12,338 nt of DNA from Leptolinea sp. UBA4782 (GTDB taxonomy: Bacteria > Chloroflexota > Anaerolineae > Anaerolineales > Anaerolineaceae), in NCBI GenBank assembly GCA_002403095.1, contig DHHC01000032.1:28774-41111 (forward strand), read 5' to 3'. This document shows, piece after piece, positions 1 to 5,689 of the stretch. Under the pieces are notes generated by a model. It saw only the letters and a program-made list of their open reading frames with translations. It was not told the origin of the DNA and did no database searches. The position numbers and the translations under genes are program-made. Numbering within the stretch: the stretch's first letter is position 1; the number at the start of each line of letters is the position of its first letter.

Positions 1-1358
1 CTGGCAGCACACAGGTATTCTATAGCAATGATTTTACGGACATTATCCAGGATTTGTTTCGCATGAATGGTTGCTGTCCATGCATTAGCATTATGATCCT
101 CCTGACCGGCAGAAGTCGGTAAAGAATGGACGCTATCCGGATGAGCCAGGGTTTGATTCTCCAGCACGAGCGCCGCAGCAGTGTAATGCAGCATCATGTA
201 TCCGCTGTTTAGTCCTGCGCTTTGGGGGGTATCTACCAGCATAGGGGGTAGTCCATCATTCATAACACTGTCCAAAAGCCGGTAAATTCGCCGTTCTGAA
301 ATGGCTCCCATTTCTGCCATCGCTATCCCGGCATAATCCATGGCCATTCCAAGGATTTCTCCGTGGAAATTTCCTCCAGAAAGGCTTACATTATTCTCAA
401 ACAAGAGGGGGTTATCAGTAGCCGCGTTTATTTCCCGCTCCACCTGTCGTTTAATAAAGCTAAGCAACTCAACAACTGGACCCAATACCTGCGGGGTGCA
501 TCTTAATGAATAAGCGTCTTGAACACGTTTGCTGGAGTCAATCAACTTTGAGCCATCAATTAATCGGTTCACCAGGTCAGCAACTTTTTTCTGCCCTGGA
601 TGCCTGCGTGCATCGTGAATTCGCTGATCAAATGCGGCTGAACACCCCCGCAGCGCTTCAAGTGAAATGGTCATTGCAGCGATGGCGTTTTTAATTAAGT
701 ATTCCAGGTCTTCGATGATGATTGCAGACAAGCCAGCACAGAAAGATGCCCCATTAGATAATGCTAATCCCTCTTTGGCACCAAGGATGGTCCGCTCTAA
801 ACCAGCCATCTGCATAGCTGCTTTACCGCTTAAAAGCTGGTGGTTATACACTGCCTGGCCCGATTCTTCTTCCAGGTCATTCTTATCTGTCGTGAGAACC
901 AGCGCCATCTGCGATAACAAACACAGGTCGCCGCTGGAGCCAAGCGAGCCCTGTGCAGAAATAACAGGGATAACTCCTTTATTTAACATCTCAAGCAGCC
1001 GTTCAACAACTTCAATCCTTACACCGCTGTGTCCAGCAACCAGGGCATTTGCCCTCACCAGCATCCCGGCACGGACAATTTCCCCCGGCAACGGTTCTCC
1101 AAGGGGAACAGAATGGCTTAAGATCAGGTTACGGCTTAATTGCCGAATATCCCCAGGCTGGATACGCTTGTCAGCAAAAATACCAAATCCGGTATTTATT
1201 CCATAAACCGGGGCTTCTTGCTTCAAGATGCTTTCAAGCCATTGATGTGCCCGGGTTACCTTTTGCCTGCCTTCAGGAGCCAGCGATACTTCAGTATTAT
1301 TGCGGGCAATTTCAACCAGCTGCCTTAATGTGAGAGATTCCCCGTCAAGTAAAATCAT
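1..1358 (-). CDS. hutH: Histidine ammonia-lyase, 3' end cut by window edge
   Basis: Aromatic amino acid lyase (MIO enzyme) family; expected to deaminate L-histidine to urocanate and ammonia in the cytoplasm, the first step of histidine breakdown. The frame is open from ATG at 1358 to base 1, giving 452 codons of a family usually near 500, so roughly the last 50 residues lie outside. Visible motifs: catalytic Tyr52 in VYGINTGFG, His82 in LILSHS, the MIO loop GSLGSSGDL (141-143), Asn202 in LSNGAS, Arg286 in YSLRC, and Glu420 in AGQEDH. His82 and the QED glutamate are typical of histidine rather than phenylalanine or tyrosine lyases, so HutH is preferred. The MIO triad is Ser-Ser-Gly instead of Ala-Ser-Gly; the Ser that is dehydrated is kept. 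A GAGGTG ribosome site sits 2 bases before the ATG and overlaps the stop of the upstream kinase frame, suggesting coupling. No hutU or hutI is in view. Confidence 0.9.
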   Translation of the reverse strand, partial: MILLDGESLTLRQLVEIARNNTEVSLAPEGRQKVTRAHQWLESILKQEAPVYGINTGFGIFADKRIQPGDIRQLSRNLILSHSVPLGEPLPGEIVRAGMLVRANALVAGHSGVRIEVVERLLEMLNKGVIPVISAQGSLGSSGDLCLLSQMALVLTTDKNDLEEESGQAVYNHQLLSGKAAMQMAGLERTILGAKEGLALSNGASFCAGLSAIIIEDLEYLIKNAIAAMTISLEALRGCSAAFDQRIHDARRHPGQKKVADLVNRLIDGSKLIDSSKRVQDAYSLRCTPQVLGPVVELLSFIKRQVEREINAATDNPLLFENNVSLSGGNFHGEILGMAMDYAGIAMAEMGAISERRIYRLLDSVMNDGLPPMLVDTPQSAGLNSGYMMLHYTAAALVLENQTLAHPDSVHSLPTSAGQEDHNANAWTATIHAKQILDNVRKIIAIEYLCAA

Positions 1359-1364
1359 AGCACC

Positions 1365-1499
1365 TCAAAATAGTAGATGGCCTAACAAGACTGCAATTGC
1401 CGGCACCGTGATATTGTCGATATCACTGAATGGCAGCGATTCAATCAGGGTTGCGGCTGCCGTGATAATAATTATAGGGATACTGTAACCAGAAAAAGG
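1365..1499 (-). pseudogene. In-frame C-terminal remnant of the kinase-like gene, beyond the TGA
   Basis: Immediately after the TGA at 1500-1502, the same reading frame stays open for 44 codons to TGA at 1365-1367. It encodes a hydrophobic stretch, then TLIESLPFSDIDNITVPA and a final membrane segment ending in GHLLF. The ESLP...DIDN.TVP pattern is the usual conserved C-terminus of phytol-kinase-like proteins, so this is part of the gene and not random sequence. No indel is needed to join the parts; one base change restores a protein of about 235 residues from the 2072 start. Confidence 0.8.
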
Positions 1500-2072
1500 T
1501 CAAGCAAAGATCCCTCCTGCAGTATAAACCCACATAACGATAAATGAAAAAACCAGGCCCCCCAGCAGCATTCCAGCGCTGCCTGACAGGGATTTGCTTT
1601 TTGACCATGGTATTTTCGCTCTCAGTACCCGGGTGCCAACAATATCAGCCAGTCCATCGCCGCCGCAAAGAAGCATAAGTGCAACAATTCCGATTGGGCT
1701 GTCTTTCCAGTAGACCAGGGTAAGAATAATGAACACTAATCCATAAAAAAGAGGTCCACGGAGAATTTCGGTGCGCTGCCCGCTGCGCGACATGGCATCT
1801 ACCGATGCCTGGTCTTTGATCAACCCAAATCCAACCAGGGCAAATTGGGCAGTGATCCAAAGGGGAATAATGGCTGCCAAAAACCGGGCAATCGGCTTTT
1901 CCGGAAACAGTAACCAGCATAATATAAAAATTAAACCGGTTCCGGCATGGATGATTTTTCTGCTCAGGGAGCTGCTGATAATCCCCCGGTGGGCAAGCAA
2001 ATCTACCAGCCTGAGCCAAAGGAGTGCAATAACCAGGGTCAGTATGAATGCCAGCCAAACACTTTGTAACAT
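1500..2072 (-). CDS. Phytol/dolichol kinase-like membrane protein, cut short by in-frame TGA
   Basis: Resembles the VTE5/SEC59/DGK1 family, integral membrane enzymes that phosphorylate isoprenoid alcohols or diacylglycerol, usually with CTP. Visible features are the family N-terminal motif SRKIIHAGTG, several hydrophobic segments, and the signature GGDGLADIVGTR followed by KSKSLSGSAGM. The preferred start is ATG at 2072, because GGAG lies 6 bases upstream of it; the TTG at 2084 has no ribosome site. That gives 190 residues before TGA at 1500-1502. The same frame then continues for 44 more codons that encode the conserved family C-terminus, so the gene is either a fresh pseudogene, a readthrough case, or a sequence error. 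It lies 12 bases after smpB and just before hutH, so it is probably in the same transcript. The substrate cannot be told from sequence; phytol is unlikely without chlorophyll genes, and a polyprenol is an alternative. Confidence 0.8.
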   Translation of the reverse strand: MLQSVWLAFILTLVIALLWLRLVDLLAHRGIISSSLSRKIIHAGTGLIFILCWLLFPEKPIARFLAAIIPLWITAQFALVGFGLIKDQASVDAMSRSGQRTEILRGPLFYGLVFIILTLVYWKDSPIGIVALMLLCGGDGLADIVGTRVLRAKIPWSKSKSLSGSAGMLLGGLVFSFIVMWVYTAGGIFA

Positions 2073-2084
2073 TTCCTTCTCCAA

Positions 2085-2534
2085 TTAATGGATTCTTGCT
2101 CTTCGATCCATTTCCCTGGTAAGGTCTTTCCTGGCAATATCAGCCCGTTTATCATAGAGTTTCTTGCCTTTTGCAACCGCGATATCGATTTTTGCTATCC
2201 CATCTTTCAGGTACACCTTCACCGGAACAACAGTAACACCTTTTTGCCTGACCTCATTCCAAAGCTTTAGAATTTCTTTTCTATGGAGAAGCAATTTCCG
2301 CGGGCGCAGTGGGTCATGATTAAAACGGTTAGCACTTTCATAAGGTGCAATGTGAGCATTGATCAACCATGCTGCATGGGCATCAATCTGCACATACGCC
2401 TCAGCCAGGCTCATTTTGCCAGCCCGAATGGATTTGATCTCGCTTCCTAAAAGCACTAAACCCGCCTCAAAATGCTCAAGCAGGAAGTATTCAAAATTAG
2501 CTTTTCGATTGGTAGCGACAACTTTTCCAGACAT
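2085..2534 (-). CDS. smpB: SsrA-binding protein SmpB
   Basis: Small basic RNA-binding protein that works with tmRNA to rescue ribosomes stalled on broken messages. The N-terminus (KVVATNRKANFEYFLLEHFEAG), the GSEIKSIRAGKMSLAEAYV segment, HDPLRPRKLLLHRKEI and VPVKVYLKDG are standard SmpB signatures. The basic tail GKKLYDKRADIARKD...MDRRAR matches the part that enters the mRNA channel. With the ATG at 2534 the protein has 149 residues, a normal length. The same frame extends 16 codons upstream to 2582, but that stretch is not SmpB-like. There is no Shine-Dalgarno sequence before 2534; a TACAAT box ends 6 bases upstream, so the transcript may be leaderless. It is the first gene of the minus-strand run toward the kinase and hutH. 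No tmRNA gene is visible here. Confidence 0.96.
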   Translation of the reverse strand: MSGKVVATNRKANFEYFLLEHFEAGLVLLGSEIKSIRAGKMSLAEAYVQIDAHAAWLINAHIAPYESANRFNHDPLRPRKLLLHRKEILKLWNEVRQKGVTVVPVKVYLKDGIAKIDIAVAKGKKLYDKRADIARKDLTREMDRRARIH

Positions 2535-2540
2535 GGCGCA

Positions 2541-2555
2541 ATTGTAGCATATATC
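2541..2555 (-). promoter_or_regulatory. Putative smpB promoter, extended -10 close to start codon
   Basis: On the minus strand TGCTACAAT (TACAAT at 2546-2541) forms an extended -10 box. Only six bases separate it from the ATG at 2534, so transcription would begin at or within a base or two of the start codon. No convincing -35 box is seen at 16-18 bases upstream, as is common for extended -10 promoters. Confidence 0.5.
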
Positions 2556-2656
2556 CCCTTTCAGGCTGCCATTAGCGCACAAGGTTGATGTAATAGAAAT
2601 CGAAGAATTTCATCATTCGGATCTTCTCGGTACTACTTCCCCTCCAGTTTCCCGTG

Positions 2657-2662
2657 TACAAT
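2657..2662 (+). promoter_or_regulatory. Candidate -10 box for the patatin-like gene
   Basis: TACAAT, preceded by GTG, lies 45 bases before the preferred TTG start at 2708, which would give a leader of about 39 bases. The -35 region is weak. If this box is used, the alternative GTG start at 2654 cannot be translated, because it lies upstream of the transcript. Confidence 0.4.
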
Positions 2663-2707
2663 ACAGGAAAGTTAATCAATCAAGATAGGACCAGTCAGAG
2701 GGTTATT

Positions 2708-3640
2708 TTGAAAGATATTTCTGTTGCGTTAGGCGGCGGCGGTATCCGCGGAATTGCACATATCGGGGTACTGCGTGCCCTGGAAAAACAAGGCTTTCGC
2801 ATCAAGGCAATAACCGGTACCAGTGCAGGTGGATTAGTCGGCGCAGTATACGCCTGCGGTTTCTCGCCAGATGAGATCGAAGAGATTCTTGCCAGTGTGA
2901 ATCAAAGCCGCTTCTTCACCCTTGCCATTGATAGTTCACCGGCTTTGTTGAGCCTGGAAGGCCTGGCAGGCATGCTTTCAACATTCATTGGTGACCGCAC
3001 CTTTGATTCGCTGAAAATTCCTTTTGCCTGCACCGCAGTTGACCTGGATAGCGCTCAAGAGATCGTGATTGACAGCGGCAGGGTTATGGATGCTGCCCTG
3101 GCAACCGCTGCATTCCCTGGCGTTTTTCCGCCCATGAAGTTGGGCCATTTCAACCTGGTTGATGGCGGAGTACTCGACCCGGTGCCTGTGGCTTTAGCCC
3201 GCTGGCTAGCGCCTGAATTGCCCGTAATTGCTGTTTGCCTCTCCCCCGAACCAGAAAAGTGGGGAAAACTTCCCCCATTTGCCGTGCTGTCGTCAGTTCC
3301 CCTGCCTCACAAACTGATCGAACAGGTATCACGGTTGAAATTGACCCAGACAATTCAAGTCTTTACCCGTTCGATGGATGTGATAAGCCGTTCCCTTACT
3401 GAACTAAGGCTGCAGATAGATCAACCTGAAGTGATCATACGTCCCGATGTTGCGGAATTCGGTCTGCTGGATAGTGTGAAACCCAAGACTTTGATTGAAA
3501 TTGGAGAACAGGCTGTACAAGAAAACTTAACCGCAATAAAATCCAACCTCACTTGGAGTGGCCGGTTCTTCAGGAAATTCCGACATCCTGTTCCGCCTGG
3601 TGTGCCCATCTCAAATGAACAAAAGGGTATAAAACACTAG
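2708..3640 (+). CDS. Patatin-like phospholipase
   Basis: Patatin-family serine lipid acyl hydrolase, related to the RssA/YchK proteins, with a Ser-Asp dyad. Seen: the oxyanion glycine loop GGGGIRG (residues 9-15), the nucleophile elbow GTSAGG with Ser39, and the DGG motif with Asp152 in LVDGGVLDPVP. The start chosen is TTG at 2708, because GAGGG lies about 6 bases upstream and the glycine loop then falls near the N-terminus as usual; this gives 310 residues. A longer form from GTG at 2654 adds 18 non-conserved residues and has no ribosome site. No signal peptide is seen, so the protein is probably cytoplasmic or peripheral to the membrane. It is followed after 24 bases by an esterase gene with its own ribosome site, probably in the same operon. 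The exact lipid substrate cannot be read from the sequence. Confidence 0.9.
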   Translation: MKDISVALGGGGIRGIAHIGVLRALEKQGFRIKAITGTSAGGLVGAVYACGFSPDEIEEILASVNQSRFFTLAIDSSPALLSLEGLAGMLSTFIGDRTFDSLKIPFACTAVDLDSAQEIVIDSGRVMDAALATAAFPGVFPPMKLGHFNLVDGGVLDPVPVALARWLAPELPVIAVCLSPEPEKWGKLPPFAVLSSVPLPHKLIEQVSRLKLTQTIQVFTRSMDVISRSLTELRLQIDQPEVIIRPDVAEFGLLDSVKPKTLIEIGEQAVQENLTAIKSNLTWSGRFFRKFRHPVPPGVPISNEQKGIKH

Positions 3641-3664
3641 AAGAAAGCCGCGAGGGGAAAAATA

Positions 3665-4324
3665 GTGAAGGATCCGCAAACAGAAGTGTTTAATGGTGTC
3701 ACCTTCAAAACCAAAAGACCTCCTAATGGAAAGCCGAAGGCAATTCTGGTAATGATTCATGGCTGGACTGGCAGCGAAACATCCACTTGGATTTTAACGG
3801 AAGGATTATCAGAAGATTTCATGATCATTGCCCCTCGGGGATTCCATAAAGTCGATAACCATAGTGGATATGGCTGGGCTGATGTTTCCTTACCCCAGGA
3901 TGAATTATGGGAAGAGTACCAAAGATCGACCCATACGCTATTTACCTGGTTGATGGCATTCCTGGTTGATAATGATCTTGTAGATTTGCCCTTGCTGCTG
4001 GGCGGTTTCTCACAGGGAGCTATGATTTCATATTACTTAATGTTATTGTATCCAGGAAGATTCCGTTTGGCGTCCTGCCTGGCAGGAGCCATTATGCCAC
4101 AGGCAGAGACACTCATTACCCCAGAGAGGGTAAGAAATGCCAGGTTTTACATTGCACATGGAACCAGGGATAAGATCATTCCGGTACACCGCGCACGCAG
4201 AGCAGTCCAATTGCTGCAACAGGCTGGGGCTGATGTCACCTATTGTGAATCAGATATCGGGCATAAAGCATCGCCGGAATGTTATGCCAATTTGATCCGC
4301 TTCTTAAACAATTCGCTTGATTAA
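3665..4324 (+). CDS. Alpha/beta hydrolase, phospholipase/carboxylesterase type
   Basis: Serine hydrolase of the alpha/beta fold, closest in layout to the phospholipase/carboxylesterase (Abhydrolase_2) group. The catalytic triad is visible: Ser116 in GGFSQGA, Asp169 in HGTRDKIIP, and His200 in IGHKAS. The oxyanion HGW motif is at residues 32-34. At 219 residues it has the normal compact length of this group, with no lid domain or signal peptide, so it is likely a cytoplasmic esterase or lysophospholipase. The start is GTG at 3665, with GAGGGG ending 7 bases upstream. It lies 24 bases after the patatin-like gene, and both act on ester bonds, so shared lipid turnover is a reasonable inference. 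Its TAA overlaps the stop of the convergent SH3 gene. Confidence 0.9.
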   Translation: MKDPQTEVFNGVTFKTKRPPNGKPKAILVMIHGWTGSETSTWILTEGLSEDFMIIAPRGFHKVDNHSGYGWADVSLPQDELWEEYQRSTHTLFTWLMAFLVDNDLVDLPLLLGGFSQGAMISYYLMLLYPGRFRLASCLAGAIMPQAETLITPERVRNARFYIAHGTRDKIIPVHRARRAVQLLQQAGADVTYCESDIGHKASPECYANLIRFLNNSLD

Positions 4325-4944
4325 CGGTTTTGGGTCAGGGTGATTAAACCCAAAATTCCGCCCAAGACAGCCAAACCGACAATAATCAATCCCATTGGGA
4401 TCGAACCAACTGAGGTTGTCGGGCTGTTGTCCACAAATGTCGGAATGACCAGTTCAGGAGGGGCGGTAAAGGTCGGCAGTCGTGTAGGGGCGCTGGTAAT
4501 AATAAACTGAGCCGCCAGGGTGGGATCAATAGTTGCCGTAACCAGCGGCGTAGGTGTTGAGGGCGGTACAACGATTTGAAGTTCCTTCCCCCCAATGTTG
4601 ACCAGCGGAGCATAAACCCAACCCTGATTACCAGGCACTCCCAGATATTCCACAAGGATCCAATCTCCCCCGCTTGTCCTTCCGAGAGCTGGCACCGTCT
4701 GATTTTTTAAAAGCACTCCAATCCCATCAAATTCAGTTCCTGGTCCTGAGCGCACATTGATCTGAGGGGTATCTTCGTCATTACGTACAGTGATCCAGGA
4801 AGCCACCGGAGTTCCAGTTACTGTCGGAGCAAGCTCAGTCGCCTGTAAGGCGATTGTCTCTGCCTGTACAGGGGAATGGAATAAACTTCCGAGGAAAATC
4901 CCAAACAATAAAAAGGTTAGAATTAAGAATATTCTTTGCTTCAT
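4321..4944 (-). CDS. Exported SH3-domain protein with C-terminal membrane anchor
   Basis: A 207-residue protein for the cell envelope. From ATG at 4944 it has a basic start and a long hydrophobic signal segment (residues 4-22) with a likely cleavage site at VQA-E (28/29). A bacterial SH3 (SH3b) domain follows at about 50-118, shown by INVRSGPGTEFDGIG, the GDWILVEY core and GWVYAPLV. Then comes a low-complexity Thr/Pro/Ala-rich linker (about 127-180), and finally a hydrophobic helix (182-203) ending in QNR. SH3b domains usually bind peptidoglycan or act as spacers, so the product probably sits on the outer face of the membrane; no enzyme domain is seen. The frame extends upstream to 5004, but the signal peptide fits the 4944 start. 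The ribosome site is weak. The gene diverges from the zinc-ribbon gene. Confidence 0.8.
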   Translation of the reverse strand: MKQRIFLILTFLLFGIFLGSLFHSPVQAETIALQATELAPTVTGTPVASWITVRNDEDTPQINVRSGPGTEFDGIGVLLKNQTVPALGRTSGGDWILVEYLGVPGNQGWVYAPLVNIGGKELQIVVPPSTPTPLVTATIDPTLAAQFIITSAPTRLPTFTAPPELVIPTFVDNSPTTSVGSIPMGLIIVGLAVLGGILGLITLTQNR

Positions 4945-4968
4945 CCGTGTACTACCATAATTTCTGGG

Positions 4969-4981
4969 GTCTAAAGTAGAC
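4969..4981. promoter_or_regulatory. Inverted repeat, possible operator
   Basis: GTCTA-AAG-TAGAC is a perfect 5-base inverted repeat with a 3-base centre. It lies between the divergent starts at 4944 and 5003, eight bases from the TATAAT at 4990. Its position between -10 and -35 of the rightward promoter suggests a regulator site, but the short arms make chance possible. Confidence 0.35.
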
Positions 4982-4985
4982 TTTA

Positions 4986-4997
4986 CGATTATAATCG
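4986..4997. promoter_or_regulatory. Palindromic -10 box, possibly bidirectional
   Basis: CGATTATAATCG is a perfect 12-base palindrome, so TATAAT is present on the plus strand (4990-4995) and also on the minus strand (4993-4988). Rightward, seven bases separate it from the ATG at 5003 and there is no Shine-Dalgarno sequence, implying a leaderless transcript. Leftward, it could serve the SH3 gene with a leader of about 37 bases. No strong -35 box is seen in either direction. Confidence 0.5.
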
Positions 4998-5002
4998 ATT
5001 GC

Positions 5003-5599
5003 ATGGACCAGAAAATTTATCACGGAGATATTACCCCTTCAGAAATAGCTCACGGTCTGCTGGCCTTTTTTCATCGCGGTAATTACCGGGTTCAACAGGT
5101 TGGTAATGATGAAGCTGTCACAGTCCAGATTGCCACTGTGCAAAACCCAATCTCTGGCGGACAAACAGCTATGACAGTTCGCCTGCAAAAGGTTACCGAC
5201 GGTGTTTCTGTAACGATAGGTCAACAAGCCTGGTTCGGTGTGGCTGCCAGTCTGGGAACGACAGCTATAGCAGCCTTGCGTAATCCATTTTCGCTTCTCG
5301 GCCGGCTGGACGATCTTGCCCAGGATATTGAATCACTGCAATTAAAGGATAAAGTCCTTCAGTTGATTGACAACCTTGCTCGAGCCAGAGGGGTTGATTT
5401 CGAACTCTCCGAACGCCTGAACCGGCTGGCGTGTGACTATTGTCTGACCGCGAATCCTGTTGGTGAACCCAGCTGTATAGCTTGCGGTGCCCCGCTAGGT
5501 GAACAACAGCCTTTTACATGCACCCGCTGCGGGTTCGTGTTGAAAAGAAATGAATCCATCTGCCCGAATTGCAGGCAAGATACCCGAATTCCACTATAA
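5003..5599 (+). CDS. Double zinc-ribbon protein of unknown function
   Basis: A 198-residue protein I do not recognise as a named family. The N-terminal half (about 1-130) is a compact mixed alpha/beta region. It has a Gly/Ala-rich hydrophobic stretch at 77-92, long enough to dip into or cross a membrane but interrupted by glycines. The C-terminal part has two CxxC-CxxC zinc ribbons: Cys144/147 with 158/161, and Cys173/176 with 187/190, the second in the common CTRCGFVLKRNESICPNC style. Such ribbons usually bind zinc for protein-protein or nucleic-acid contacts; no catalytic motif is visible. The start is ATG at 5003, placed by a TATAAT box 7 bases before it and no ribosome site. The gene diverges from the SH3 gene, and 90 bases separate it from the P1 hydrolase, which has its own -10 box. 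Confidence 0.75.
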   Translation: MDQKIYHGDITPSEIAHGLLAFFHRGNYRVQQVGNDEAVTVQIATVQNPISGGQTAMTVRLQKVTDGVSVTIGQQAWFGVAASLGTTAIAALRNPFSLLGRLDDLAQDIESLQLKDKVLQLIDNLARARGVDFELSERLNRLACDYCLTANPVGEPSCIACGAPLGEQQPFTCTRCGFVLKRNESICPNCRQDTRIPL

Positions 5600-5656
5600 A
5601 CATGGTGACGCGCTTTAGGCACCAGACCTCGTTCTAATTCTCATTGCATACATTTA

Positions 5657-5665
5657 TGCGATAAT
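5657..5665 (+). promoter_or_regulatory. Candidate extended -10 box for the P1 hydrolase gene
   Basis: TGCGATAAT fits an extended -10 box. Transcription would start near 5672, giving a leader of about 18 bases to the ATG at 5690. No good -35 box is seen at the usual spacing. Confidence 0.35.
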
Positions 5666-5689
5666 TGTTGAAACAGGTTGAACCAGAAA

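Noticed and set aside
667..1206. Plus-strand open frame of 179 codons
   Set aside because: It lies wholly antisense to the conserved hutH frame and shows no recognisable protein features.
1500..1502. Selenocysteine insertion at the in-frame TGA
   Set aside because: No SECIS-like hairpin is evident directly after the codon, and this kinase-like family has no known selenoprotein members.
2535..2582. N-terminal extension of SmpB by 16 codons
   Set aside because: The extension is not SmpB-like and overlaps the likely promoter; the 2534 start gives the family length.
4945..5004. Longer start for the SH3 protein
   Set aside because: It would bury the signal peptide inside the protein and overlap the divergent promoter.
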